From Desmodus rotundus (lineage: Eukaryota; Chordata; Mammalia; Chiroptera; Phyllostomidae), in contig NC_071388.1 in NCBI RefSeq assembly GCF_022682495.2, positions 14,743,171 through 14,807,170 of the forward strand: 64,000 nucleotides of DNA, written 5' to 3'. The notes beneath the pieces are model-generated. The model was given only the letters and a program-made list of their open reading frames with translations. It was not told where the DNA came from and searched no databases. The position numbers and the translations under genes were made by a program. This document shows positions 11,885-23,056 of this stretch, in pieces (positions within the stretch are counted from its first letter, which is position 1; every line of letters begins with the position of its first letter).

Positions 11885-12059
11885 AGATTCACTTATATTT
11901 TTGAGCATATCAGTAATTCTTCTTTTATATTGTTGAGTCTATTTTCATCACTATAAATATAATAAAATTTTTGAAAGGTTCTAATCCCTTGCCATTTCAA
12001 CCAGCTTCTTCTGTCTTATTATGGAGGTTAAAGAGCTCTTTTCACATTCTAAATCAATA

Positions 12060-12780
12060 TAACAAATTACCTTCTTTCACTTTGTGGCTCGCCATTGCCT
12101 TTTCTTAACAGTGTTTGTAAAGACCGATTTTCATTGTCTCATTTCAGCATTAATTGATTGATTGCTTTTATGCCATCTGGGAAATCTTTGCCTACGCCCA
12201 GTTTGTGAGGATTTCTCTCCCATGACTTATCTGGAGCCGTGGCATTTGAGTTGTTGTCTGCACAGCACAATATGAAGACCTAAGGTTTTTTTTTTCTTTT
12301 TTAGTTTGATTCTGATTTTGTATATTTGAATATACAGTTTTTCTAACATCACTTTTTGAAAAGACTATTTTTTTCTTTTTCTCAACTTTTCTCTTCTAAT
12401 AACATATCTGTCTATTCTTCAACTAAATTGAACTACATTAATTGCTACTTTATAATAGATCATGAAATTAAGCTGTGTAAATCCTGCTGTTTTCATCTCC
12501 TTTTAAAAATTATTTTGCTATCTGATTTCATTTATATTTTCTTATAAATATTATAATCATGCTAACAACTTCCACAAAAAGGTGTTAAAATTTTGGGTTT
12601 GATTGCATTGAATCACTAGATTAATTGGGAAAAATTACATCATAAAAATATTATCTATTGCAATCCATCAATATACTGCATCTCTCTATTTACTTATGTC
12701 TTTATCTCAAATTTATCTGAGAGCATTAAACTCATAAGGATAATATTTGAATAGACTGTATTAAATTTTTCCTACTTATT
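12060..12780 (-). mobile_element. Old LINE-1 (L1M) ORF2 fragment, antisense
   Basis: Antisense ORF2 text can be followed in order: TTCTTAACAGTGTTTGTAAA, GGGAAATCTTTGCCTACGCC, TTTTTGAAAAGACTATTTTT, GATTGCATTGAATCACTAG and TTTACTTATGTCTTTATCT. Divergence is high and stops are frequent. It seems to belong to the same element as the fragment at 13730-14440. The intervening ORF2 portion is absent and a tandem repeat stands in its place. Confidence 0.75.
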
Positions 12781-12913
12781 TTATCCTCTGGGAAAATGGA
12801 TCTGGGCAACACAAATATTTACCATTTGCCAGCTGTTACATTTTTAAGCTTGGTCAGTACAAAGTACTGGCAGACATTGAACGAGAAAATAACTTTTGCT
12901 CCCTGGTGCTATG

Positions 12914-13690
12914 TTCTCCAGCACTCATCTCCTAATGTGTAGGGTTAGCTTCTCCAGTGTAGAGCACTTGCAGCATAGACTGCATCTCCCAGCAGCTGGA
13001 GCACGGGCAACTTCTCCAACACACATGTTATAGTACAGGATCTTGGTGCTAGAAATACAATGCTGACTTGCAGGACCCTCGGACAAGGGAAGCTTCACAT
13101 GCACCAGGTTTCTGCAATGTTTGGCATTCTCGGCACCAATTTCCTAGCAGGCACATTTCCCTAGCATCTGGGTTCTGCAGAGGTGATATTTCTAGCATCA
13201 AACTTCTATAGCATGTGCAGCTTGTATTGCACTAGTGTCTGGGAGCAAGGTTTGATTATCTAGAACCTAGCTCCTGCACCATTTGCATTTCCTGGTTCAT
13301 CATTGTCCTGTATCACTGACGGTAGTTCCAGCACTAAGTTCCTGTAGAGTATGCAGACATCATGGTACAGGGTCCTAAGGTAAGAGGTGAATTTCCAGCA
13401 CCAAGTCCCTAGCATGTGCCTTCTCTAGTGCCAAAGTCCCCTAGCACGGGTGATATTTCCAGAACCCAGCCTGCGCATCTTCTCTCGATTCAGGGTTTGG
13501 CACCCTGGCAAAGAGCATCCAAAAGTTCCCCTGATATTCCGCTAAGGAGTTTTGTAGTGCAGTACTTCTGGAAACCTGACCCCATGTCCAGCTTTTGCTG
13601 GCACCAGAGAGTGCGGATTTCCAGCACACTCCGCAGGTAGAGCACCCCGCACTTCTCTGTGATATGATGCTTAGCAGTGCCCTACAAACA
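12914..13690. repeat. Degenerate tandem repeat, unit about 33 bp
   Basis: The motif TTTCCAGCACC and its variants recur: 12914, 12950, 12985, 13012, 13094, 13128, 13156, 13189, 13222, 13255, 13288, 13325, 13358, 13392, 13421, 13456, 13617. Spacing is mostly 33-36 bases, with some shorter steps of 24-29. Each unit then shows an AGTTCCT-like middle and a TAGCATGTGCA-like end. Roughly 20 units can be traced, all diverged. The block is GC-richer than its flanks and interrupts an old L1M. The 74-codon frame at 13416-13640 is inside it and is not a gene. Confidence 0.72.
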
Positions 13691-13729
13691 AAGTCTGCAC
13701 CTCAGCACTAGCGTGTGAGGGTGAAAGTG

Positions 13730-14440
13730 TCACAGGTGCTTTATTTTAGCTCCAGAGCTGCCTTATGTATAAGTGAATTGGTAGTAATATATCATCATGT
13801 GCATATAGAGCTGGACTTGATTTTTTTAATATTTGAAAAGATTACCTGTGTTTATGTTTTCACAGTAGATGACTCTGTTGTTTGTGTTCTTGTAGTTTCT
13901 GTTTTTGGACTCAACATCATCCTGGCTATATAAATGAACTGTGATTTAGTTCCTTATCTTCTCAGTTCCAGGAGTGTCTGGGTAGAATTGATAGTGTTTC
14001 TTCCCTTAAACATTTGGTGCAATTTACCACTGATGCCTCTTGAGCTTCAGTTCTCATTGTTGTAATATTTTAAGCAAAAATTTGTCTTCATCAACATACA
14101 CAACAGTTTATGTAATGTCTTTTCTTCTTGAATATCTTTTGATAGCTTGTATCTTTTAAGGCATGTGTCCATTTCATCAGAGTTGCTCAATTTATTGGCA
14201 CAAAGCTGTTTTTTTATATTTCATTATTGTCCTGTTAATGTCTTTAGAATCTATAGTGATATTCCCCTTTTCATTACAGATATTTCTAGTTTGTGCCACT
14301 CTTCCGTTCTCTTGATCCATCTGTCTAAAGATTTATACCTTCTATTGATCTTTAAACAACTATGATTTGATTTGATAAATTTATAATATTATCTTTCTGT
14401 TTTTAGGTTTATTGACTGGAGGTTTTAAAAATTATTTTCC
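13730..14440 (-). mobile_element. Old LINE-1 (L1M) ORF2 fragment, antisense (upstream part)
   Basis: Antisense L1 ORF2 is visible as GAGTGTCTGGGTAGAATTGA, TAAACATTTGGTGCAATTTA, TGTGTCCATTTCATCAGAGT, TGCTCAATTTATTGGCACAA and TTGATCCATCTGTCTAAAG. In an intact L1 these lie 5' of the segment found at 12060-12780, so the two pieces are probably one old copy. Frames at 13715-13933 and 14147-14365 are antisense shadows. Confidence 0.75.
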
Positions 14441-15084
14441 TTTTTCTGTCCCTATAACAGATGAAAATACACTAATTTAAATACTAATACTAATTTGTAC
14501 ATCTGTTTTTATTATAATTTTTTTAAAATTAAAAATATAACTAAGGATTTTCTATAAACTATGCTTAGGTAAGTCTTGTGTATGAGTTACAACACCTCAA
14601 AAATAACAAGTGCTTATAAAGTAGAGTTCCTGATCAAAAAGTCCTTTGTAGGTAGATGCTAGATTCGGTTAGATTTTCAGTGACATCACAACTCTAGATC
14701 GACAAATACATGTGTGTTTCCTTGGACTTTCCTTCATTGTCTCAGGATGCCTGAAACAGTGCTAAATATCACAACGTCTCATGCCATTTTCCAAATGTTG
14801 GAAGGCAAAAGATGGAAAGAAAATTGACTTTTACAAGCAAGGCCCTCATTTAAAATCAAAGTTGAAAATTATTCCCAGAAATCTAACACATTTCCCTTTA
14901 AGTCTCAATGACAGTTTGATATCTTCTTTCCCACTCTGTATACACTTTCTTCTCTTTTCTTTTCCATGGCATTAACTAGAACTTTCTGACAACATAATGG
15001 TGTCATAAAACATTATGTATTATGTACAGTAAATCATACTGTAATTGTGGCATGTTTGTCCAAACCCATAGAATGCCTATCCCT
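14441..15084. other. Unassigned AT-rich stretch
   Basis: No gene or repeat family recognised. The 64-codon frame at 14781-14975 has no distinguishing features. Confidence 0.45.
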
Positions 15085-15276
15085 AAGAATAACCATAATG
15101 TAAACTATGAAGTTAGGTGATTAAGATGTATCATTGTAATTTCATCAATTTTAAGAAATAGAGGATTTTGATAGTGGGGGGAGACTATTTATGAATATAT
15201 GGAAGGAAGTATATGGACAAATCTCTGTACTTTCATTTCATTTTTTCTGTGAATCTAAAATTACTAAAAAAATGGT
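15085..15276 (+). mobile_element. LINE-1 (L1M) 3' terminal fragment, sense
   Basis: TTGATAGTGGGGGGAGACTA, ATATGGACAAATCTCTGTAC, TTCATTTCATTTTTTCTGTG and AATCTAAAATTACTAAAAAA follow the order of an L1M 3' end, whose consensus ends with a 'ctgtgaacctaaaactgctctaaaaaa'-like tail. The left boundary is soft. Confidence 0.62.
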
Positions 15277-17908
15277 TGAGGTAGCCAAGGCATGTCACTG
15301 CCACCTAGGCAATAATTTTGTTCCCTTGATCTTTTACCTTTCATTTTCTCCGAGATCCTATTGAATCCAGAATGCTCACGTTTTATTTCCTGCAGAGTAA
15401 GTGTCAACCGAACAGGTGATGTTATTAAGAAAGCTGGCATTGAAAACAGAACCCAGAGAACAAAACTGCCAAAAATAAGTCTATGTGTTGTCAGTGAAAG
15501 TAGTAAGCATGTTTTTATATAAGTTTGGGCTCTTCTAAATTCAGAAAATTGACACAGATTTGTGTTTAAGTATTTTACTTGGGAGGTCACTTCAAAAAGT
15601 GGGAAAATGAGACAAGAAGAAAGGAAAACCAATAGAGAATTTCATAATTGCACGTTTCCTGTAAAGAAAACTGAGACTCACATACATACATTTTAGAATA
15701 AATCATGACTTAGTCAGTGATAAAGTGAAAAGGCTGGGCTATCTATGCATCTGCTAGCTCACAGATCACATTGGTTAAGAACCTTTCCTGGAGAATTAAA
15801 TTCCTGCATGCACAGAACTGCAGAAGAATCTGTGAGTGCACTGCATGGTCCAAAATACCCTTGGGCAGAGGGAGGCAGGACGTCACATGCATGTTTCAGA
15901 GCATCTGTCCACATTCAACCTCCTAGTGGGAGAAGGGCCCGCTCAGATCCACGTGGGCCTGATATTAGGGTCTCTGTGTCCTGTCATGGATTCTTGCGAG
16001 TAGTGGCTAATTGCAGTCTGCAAAAAGAAAGACATGGAACTGGAAAATTGGTAAGAAGGTCTATAACAAAAGGATGGCTTTGGCTGATACCAACCAATGG
16101 ACCTGGGACATTGCAGGGAAGCTGCCCTTCATGTATGGAACCAGTGACTTGGTATTTGTGCGTCCTTGCTCCTGAATCTGAAGTCTTGTCTGGAAACTGT
16201 GACCAAAGGACAGGAGACGAAGGAGAGCTCACATGTGACCTTGTGAACACAAGCCAGAAATGAATTTATTTTTATTTCTGGGCAAAGGCAGTTTGCAACA
16301 GAGAGTAGCAAAGCTCTATCTAACTCCAAGGAGAAGGAATGGAATTAGAGGCATCTCCATCTCAAGGCACTGGAGGACGATTAGCACTGTGTCCAGGAAG
16401 CAGGTGGAATCTCTATAATGCAGATTTCTACGTTATTTTATTTTCAACTGGAAAGCTGTTCCAAAGTTAAATTGGGAGAGAAAAGAGAGAACTTCCTAAG
16501 AAAGACTTCTAAGGCAATAAGAAAGACATGGTATAGATCTATACAATGCCAAAATAAAACTTTAAAAAAAAACATCAAACTTACTTTTAAAATTTGAATC
16601 TGAAACAGACATTGGCAAGTGGGTAAGACACTAGCATAAATAAAGATATGATTACTCATAGGGCTTTACAATAGGATACAACTCTTATTTTAGACCAGGG
16701 AGGAAATTACATATTTTTTAATATATGTAGGTGGATATTCATTGAAATTTGAAGAAAACATTAGATTTATAGTACAATAGGTTTCTCATTATTTCATAAA
16801 CACATATGAAACAAATGCATATATATCAATATTTTACTTTTGTTAGAGAACTCACCTGAGATACAGTCAAACAAAGAAATTATAGTATTGACCCATCAAT
16901 ATAAAACTTAACGAGGAAAAACAAAGAAATGATTTTAAATGATGATTTAATAATTGTATTCTTTTTAATTACTTTCTCATTTGTGTGCCTACTGTAGGTA
17001 TTTATTATACAGCATATAAATACTATTGCTTAAAATATAGAGACCTACAAAGCAGTGACTATTACTTAGAGCACCTAGGACTTACTAAAGTGGATTTCTA
17101 AACGACTGAGTATGCAGGAAGGAATTTCTAAGTTGCCAAATAATTAAAAAATAACAAAGCTTAAAAATTAAGTAATGGCATTTAAAAATTTCCCCCTGAT
17201 ACTAAACAACATGTATATTCTGGCAATTCATTTAAATATTTCTATATCTCAATTTTTTCTTCTTAAAGGGGACAATTAAATTGCCTTACAAGGAAATTTA
17301 AAATGACATTAAAACAAGTTTAATAAAATTATGGCATCTAATAGAAAAACTGATAACTGTTAGCAAAACTAGAATGATCTTACTTAAGAATTATCAAGAG
17401 CATTTCAAGAATCAGAAGAAATGAGCACTTTGCAATTTTTATGAAATTGCAAATGTAGGAAGTATATCCAAGCATTACAAATATTCAAAAAATGTTGCCA
17501 ACAGAAAAATCATCTTTTTAAAACTAAAATTCTTGTTTTACTTTCTCTGTATTATAACTGTTATAGAAACAATGGTAAAAGTGTCATCTGTTATTATGTT
17601 ACAGGCTGATTTTCAATTAATTAAAAATGTTAATCCATTTTTCATATGGTCTTTATTTCATGTAAATTTACCTTTATTTTTCCCTAAAATTCAAACTATG
17701 AATTGAAAAAGTATTCAGAAAACTTCATATATGAATTACCACTTTTCTCTGAAGTAAGGGCAAGAATATGTCACATTTTAATGTTTCATGGACTCAGCAG
17801 TTTAGTGTTTATTTGCTTTTTAGTTAGAAAAAAAGCAAAATCAGCATTTAAAAATAACAGCAAATAATACGTGAAAATAATAAATATTCAAGGCTGTTTA
17901 GAATAATT
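15277..17908. other. Unassigned stretch with two opposed open frames
   Basis: The part at 15745-16263 is less AT-rich and carries a 172-codon plus-strand frame and an 88-codon minus-strand frame. Neither resembles a known protein, and both strands being open points to base composition or an old repeat, not coding. A 122-codon minus-strand frame at 15264-15632 is equally unsupported. 16690-17900 is very AT-rich. Confidence 0.4.
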
Positions 17909-17926
17909 TTATACTGATCTTTTTTA

Positions 17927-18157
17927 AAATGGTTTTTATTGATTACTTTAAAAAAGATTTTATTTATTTATTTTTAAAGAGAGGGGAAGGGAGGGAGAAA
18001 GAGAGGGAGAGAAACATCAATGTGTGGTTGCCTCTTGAGAGGCCCCTTACTGGGGACCTGGCCCACAACCCAGGCATGTGCCCTGACTGGGAATCCATCC
18101 AGCAACCCTTTGGTTTGCAGGCTGGCACTCAATCCACTGAACCACACCAGCCAGGGC
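17927..18157 (-). mobile_element. VES SINE, antisense, target-site duplication
   Basis: Reverse-complement VES with TATTTATTTATTTTTAAAGA, GAGAGAAACATCAATGTGTG, CCAGGCATGTGCCCTGACTG and the head ACCACACCAGCCAGGGC. The flanks match imperfectly: TTATACTGATCTTTTTTAA at about 17909-17927 and TTATACGGATTTTTTTTTAA at about 18158-18177. I read them as a target-site duplication with later changes. The 82-codon plus-strand frame across it is a by-product of the SINE. Confidence 0.93.
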
Positions 18158-18381
18158 TTATACGGATTTTTTTTTAATAAGCTGTATAATTGAGTTTTGC
18201 CATGAATAGTTATAATTTGATTTTTATGGATTTGACATTTATTATAATACTTTCTGTTATCATTTGAAAAGATATTTTAAATTTCCACATTTTCTATAAC
18301 TCTGAGAATATCTGTCCCTTAAAATGATAACTGCTGTTTTGAAGTAAGGTAATTTGGAAAAATAAAAGTAAAAGTGAATAT

Positions 18382-18920
18382 GTCATTTATTGCTGCATAA
18401 CAAATGATTGTAACAAACTATAGCTTAAAACAGCAAATCTTTACTGTTTCCCACAGTTTCTGATGGTGAGGAATCTAGCAGAGCACGAGCTGGATTGTTT
18501 TTGCTGAGCTGGGAATAAGGTTGAGTTAAGCTCTTAGTTGGGCAGCAACCATCTCAAGCCTTTAACTGGACCTTTAGAATCTGCCTCCAAGCTCACTCAC
18601 CTGACTGTTGGCAGATTTGAGCCCCTCATTGGCTCTGCCTGGATATTTCAGTTCCTTACCACATGGGCTCTTTATACGTTCACACAATTATGACAGCCTA
18701 TTTCTGCCAGAGAGAGACAGGGAGAGGTGAAGGGGGTAAGGTGGGAGACAGGAGACAGACGGGCAGAGACAGAAGAGAGAGACAGAGACAGAGCAAGCAA
18801 TATCCTGCCTTATACTATGTGACGTATCGACAAACCCTGGTATCATACGGGAAGGAACTGTATAAGGATGTGAAACCTAAGGGCAGAGGTTATTGGAGGC
18901 CATGCTGGAAGCTGGCTACC
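18382..18920 (+). mobile_element. MLT1-type MaLR LTR
   Basis: It begins with ATTGCTGCATAACAAATGAT and TAGCTTAAAACAGCAAATCT, the hallmark start of MLT1 LTRs. It continues through CAAGCTCACTCACCTGACTG, CCTTACCACATGGGCTC and CAGCCTATTTCTGCCAGAG, and ends with GGTTATTGGAGGCCATGCTG and AGCTGGCTACCAG. A GA-rich expansion lies at about 18714-18800. MaLR elements are non-autonomous ERVL-related retrotransposons, and this is a lone old LTR. The 93-codon frame here is not a gene. Confidence 0.8.
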
Positions 18921-20204
18921 AGAGTTCTGTCTGGCCCTCAATGATTTATGTTCTTCCAACAAACAAATGACCTCACCTCCTCATAATCCCCCACTACATT
19001 CTTATCCCAATGATTCAGATGAATTAAAACCCATACCTAAATCCGGCCCACGTATGGCTGATGCTTCTTGGATAAGGCTCCTTCAGTACAACCACTTAAA
19101 TGCAATTCTTCACTTGTGAATCTAAAATGACAAGTTATCCACAACCAATGCACCCCGTTTATAATGGTGAAATTAGCATAGATAACCTTTAAATAAGAGG
19201 AGAAAATAGGAACAAAAAGTAGACATTGTTCCAAAACAATTCCAAAATCAAGCCAGCAAGTGCTGTAGATTCTCAGATCATGTCTCAAAGCTGACAAATA
19301 TGTAATTGTTCTTGTCTTTGGGTTCCACCCAGAGCCCTCTTACCTTTTTCATAAAAGACAGATGTACTGCTTCTCGGTCTGCTTGCTGTCAGTAGAATTT
19401 TGAGTCAACAGACCTCCTTTTACTTTGTACTTTCTCTGGCCTTTCAGTGAAAGTTGGGAATGTGTCTGAATGCAGAACTCTTTTTTAAAGTGGTGAATTT
19501 CGTTAAGGTCTGTACCATTACGTGATATCCGCACTTATAGTCTCTTGGCAATGAACCTTCCTAACCTTCATTTCATCTGGGAAGGCTGAGAGACATGAAT
19601 TTAAGCTTTCTAAAGACTTTAATGTTCGACTGAAGAAATATGAGACAAGTGTATTATCATTTTAGAGCATGTTTCGTCTGACATCACCTTTGATCTTTCT
19701 GAGGTCTCAACAAAAGATTTGCAGCCACCTCTTCAGCTTTGCCTTTGGCCTATGTTGTCTTAGCAGCCGGGATTTGATCCTTCCTAAGGATCTTCGCACG
19801 CTTTGCCACCTGAAATGGCTGGGAACTTTCAAAGTAACCAAATGTTAATATTTTAACAATCCTTCTGCTATTTTATATCCTTCCTCTCACATATCTCTAT
19901 AAGCAATTAGAAGAAACCAGTTGGCACTTCCAACATTATGGTTGGAAATCTGCTCCTTGGAAGGCAACTCTCCAAGGTGCTCTAGCGTTTCTGCCCCTCT
20001 GCCATCTTTTTAAGTCTGCATGGCAAACAGAGTTACAAGACAAAGAGAGGATCTCCCTTCAGGATTTGCAGCTTAGACTAGTAAAGATAGTGTCTGTCTC
20101 GGTGGCTCAGAATCTGTAGATTTATGTTTTAGTTTTTAATGCTTTTGTAATCAACTTGAATCATGGAACTGTCTATCTTTATTTTTCCTACTTAATTGTC
20201 TTTT
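18921..20204. other. Unassigned, moderately GC-balanced stretch
   Basis: The segment 19320-20100 is less AT-rich than the average of the window. It reads like an old repeat or conserved non-coding DNA, but I cannot name a family. Minus-strand frames at 19037-19297 and 19349-19534 show no recognisable domain. Confidence 0.4.
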
Positions 20205-20345
20205 TTTATTTGTTTTATCTTTTTTTTATTGTTGTTCAAGTACACTTGTCTCCATTCCCCCCATCCCCTCCCACTCCAGCCATCCTCACTTCCCACCCTT
20301 CATACCACCCCTTTTGGTTTTGTCCATGTGTCCTTTAAGTATCAT
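20205..20345 (-). mobile_element. Truncated LINE-1 3' UTR, antisense
   Basis: TTTTTTTTATTGTTGTTCAA, the pyrimidine-rich CCCCCCATCCCCTCCCACTC tract and TTTTGTCCATGTGTCCTTTA are the same antisense L1 3' UTR seen at 11578-11830. The copy is strongly 5' truncated. I could not define a target-site duplication. Two overlapping frames here (20156-20405) are antisense shadows. Confidence 0.85.
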
Positions 20346-21900
20346 GCCTCTATAATCTATACAATTTTGTTATTTTTATTGTATGACCCTAAAATAAAAA
20401 TATAGTTTCCATAACAGAGATTTTTCTCTGTTTCCTTTCAGGTATCTCTGAGAGAAGTATTGAAAATGTTGACAGGAATCTAGTAAAAACTCAAAGAATA
20501 CGTGCTAAGTGAATGAAAATATGAATTTTTTGAAATAGGCTAAAACTCATCTGATGTTTGATTAAAGTATATTAAGATATGTTCTTAGTGCTAAAAATGA
20601 ATTGTCATTTTGAAACACAGAAAAGCAGAGTTAGAGACTAACATCATCACTGCATATTTGTGTGTTTGGAATATGCTAATCTTCTCGGCTCTTGTCACAG
20701 TGGGAGCTACTAAGGGGTCTGAGTGTTTCTGATTAACTATCATTGTTGTTCCAATACTCTTATTGTCAATTAATGTCAAATGACTGTTGCTGAACTACAC
20801 AAAATATCATTGATTATTTCAATTTTAAAAAGTTTTTCATGAATCTTTTAGCACAACTTTAAACAATGGGTAAAGAGAAGTTACAGTCTTCAGTGACTTG
20901 AGAGGCTGTATAATCCAGTTGATTTTTAGCTTCCTGGTAGAGGCTGTATTCTTATTAAGGTTATATGATAATAAATTCTTTTTTTTGCTATTGAGCATCA
21001 TGCCAATATATAAGTTTTTTTTAATTTAGTGGGATCGCCATTGTGTTTTATAGTAACATTTCCAATACGATATCTCCTTTACTCAAAGAAAGATCAAAGG
21101 GCTGTTTGCTCTCTGATCTCTGGTTCTTCAAACAGCCTTGAATGACAGTTCTCATTACTTTCTGAAAATACCTAAGGTGAGGTGGAATGCCTGCAATATA
21201 ATCCAGAATCATTTCATGACATAAAAGACAGAGAAGCTAAAATTATTAATTTTGTGTTTTCAGGAACTGTTGTCAGCAATTCCGTTACTAGTTTAAAAAA
21301 AATCTCAGTTTCTACAGTATTTCAGAATTATTTTTCTCTTCCTTCTCAGATATATTTACTATTAATCCAATTAACAACCTATTGGCTTTCAAGCAAAGTT
21401 GTTTTATTTTCTGCACCCTAAGTTACAAGCTAAGTATCATTCTGTTTGCTTAACTTTTAGAACAGATGACACTAATTTACAATGATAGAAACTGTATCAG
21501 TGCTTTTCTGAACTTAGGGGAACACTCACAGATGATAGCAAGCAATTCAAAGTGAAGGCTGAAGGGGCATAATATCTGGACCCCATGATTTCTGTATAAA
21601 CCAAAGCTTTCTTCGGGACAAAGTGTCTCTGTGATGAATAACTCTAAGAAAAAAAATCCAAATTGAGCAGAAAATAGTTAATGGAGCTAAAATATAAAGG
21701 TGGCCCAGATACAATTGGGAACAAACCAGTTCAGGCTAGTTCAAAAAAATTAAACTAGTACCTTGAGCTCTTCACAAAGCTAGAAATGGAAGAACTCCTG
21801 GAGTTCTGAAGTTAGAATGGCCACCTTAACTTGCATGTCTTCTAGAATTCTTCTAGAATTTGAGAAAGCTGATTTGAGGTAAATTTTTTGAAAAAAACAG
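20346..21900. other. Unassigned stretch with one small hairpin
   Basis: No gene or repeat family recognised. An imperfect inverted repeat lies at 21094-21141: GGCTGTTTG at 21100-21108 pairs with CAAACAGCC at 21129-21137, extended by TCAA/TTGA. Confidence 0.45.
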
Positions 21901-22129
21901 GCCCTTGTCAGTGTGGCTTAGTTAGTTGGAACATCATCCTGTAAACTGAAAGGTCACAGGTCCAATTCCTGGTGAGGACACATGCAGGTTTGGTCCCCTT
22001 GGGGGGGTGCATATGAGAGGCAGCCTACTGATGTTTCTGTGTCATATAACTGTTTCTCACCCCCCTCCCTCTCCCTTCCTTCCCCTCTCTCTAAAGTCAG
22101 TGGGCCTGTCTTTGGGTGAGGGTAAAAAA
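21901..22129 (+). mobile_element. VES-related SINE, older subfamily
   Basis: The head GCCCTTGTCAGTGTGGCTTA is followed by an unusual CATCATCCTGTAAACTGAAA block, CACAGGTCCAATTCCTGG (B-box area), CCTTGGGGGGGTGCATATGA, TGATGTTTCTGTGTCATATA and a CT-rich run. The tail CTTTGGGTGAGGGTAAAAAA differs from the AAATAAATAAA tail of the other VES copies, which marks an older subfamily. Confidence 0.87.
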
Positions 22130-22152
22130 ATTGGAGGGAGGTGTTAAAAATA

Positions 22153-23047
22153 TCAAGGTGACTCTTGTAAACAACATATGTGTAGGTTATGTTTTCTTAT
22201 CCATTCAGTTACCTTATGTCTTATGATTGGGGCATTTAATCCACTTATATATAAGGCTGTTATTGATAGGTACTTATCCATTGCCTTTGTTTCTCTACAC
22301 CTATGCTCCTGTCTCTATTTCTTCTTCTTCCTAACACAGCCCCTTTAACATCTCTTGCAACACGGATTTGGTGGTAACAAACTCCTTTAGTGTTTCTTTG
22401 TTTGTTCACCTGAGAAGGTGTTTATTTTACTTTTAATTTTAAATGATAGCCTTATTGGATAGAATAGTCTTGATTGTAGGTCCTTGCTTTTTCCTCAGTT
22501 TAAATATTTCATGCCAATCCCTTCTGGTCTGCAACGTTTCTATTGAAAAATCAGCTGACAGACTTATGGGGGCTCACTTGTACTTTGTATATAACTAAAT
22601 GTTTCACTCCTGCTGCCAGTAAGATTCTCTCTTTGTCTTTAAGATTTGTCATTTTAATTATGATGTGTCTTAGTGTGGGTCTCTTAGGGTTTATCTTGAC
22701 TGGGGGTCTCTGTGCTTCCTGTACTTGGGTGACTTTTTCCTTCATATGATCTTACTTATATGTGGAATGTAATGAACAAAATAAAGTAAGGAGCAAAATA
22801 GAATTAGAAGCATGGAAACATGGAACAGACTGACAACTGTAAGAGGGGAGTGAAGAAGTAGAGACTGGTTGAAAGAACGTGAAGGGATCGGCCAAAGAAC
22901 ATATATACACGGACAACGGCATGGGCATTGTCCAAGGGTGTGGGTAGGGTTTGGTGGAGGGGAGGCAAAGAGGAAAAAAATTGAGACAACTCTAATAGCA
23001 TAAACAATAAAATAAAAAGTGTGTGTGTGTGTATATATATATATATG
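22153..23047 (+). mobile_element. Rearranged LINE-1: inverted ORF1/ORF2-start segment plus sense 3' end
   Basis: From 22153 to 22743 the plus strand is antisense L1. Read in reverse it runs through the end of ORF1, the inter-ORF region and the first part of the ORF2 endonuclease, where the text translates to something like 'LNAPIIRHKVTEWIRKHNLHICC'. From 22744 to about 23018 it is sense L1 3' end: ATATGATCTTACTTATATGT, AACAGACTGACAACTGTAAG, TAATAGCATAAACAATAAAA. Most of ORF2 is missing at the junction. TCAAGGTGA at 22153-22161 recurs at 23048-23056, a candidate target-site duplication whose left copy may overlap L1 sequence. This is a twin-priming structure with a large internal loss. Confidence 0.83.
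23019..23046. repeat. GT/AT microsatellite at the L1 tail
   Basis: A (GT)n run followed by an (AT)n run grows directly out of the A-rich tail of the L1 that ends here. Tails of retrotransposons commonly seed such repeats. Confidence 0.85.
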
Positions 23048-23056
23048 TCAAGGTGA

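Noticed and set aside
12914..13690. CRISPR-like spaced repeats
   Set aside because: Units are directly adjacent and diverged, without unique spacers or identical repeats, in a mammalian genome. It is an old minisatellite-like array.
15745..16263. 172-codon plus-strand open frame
   Set aside because: No recognisable domain, an overlapping minus-strand frame of 88 codons is also open, and there is no promoter, splice or conservation evidence.
21094..21141. Small inverted repeat as a structured RNA
   Set aside because: Nine paired bases plus a bulged extension with a 20-base loop is within what chance gives in 64 kb.
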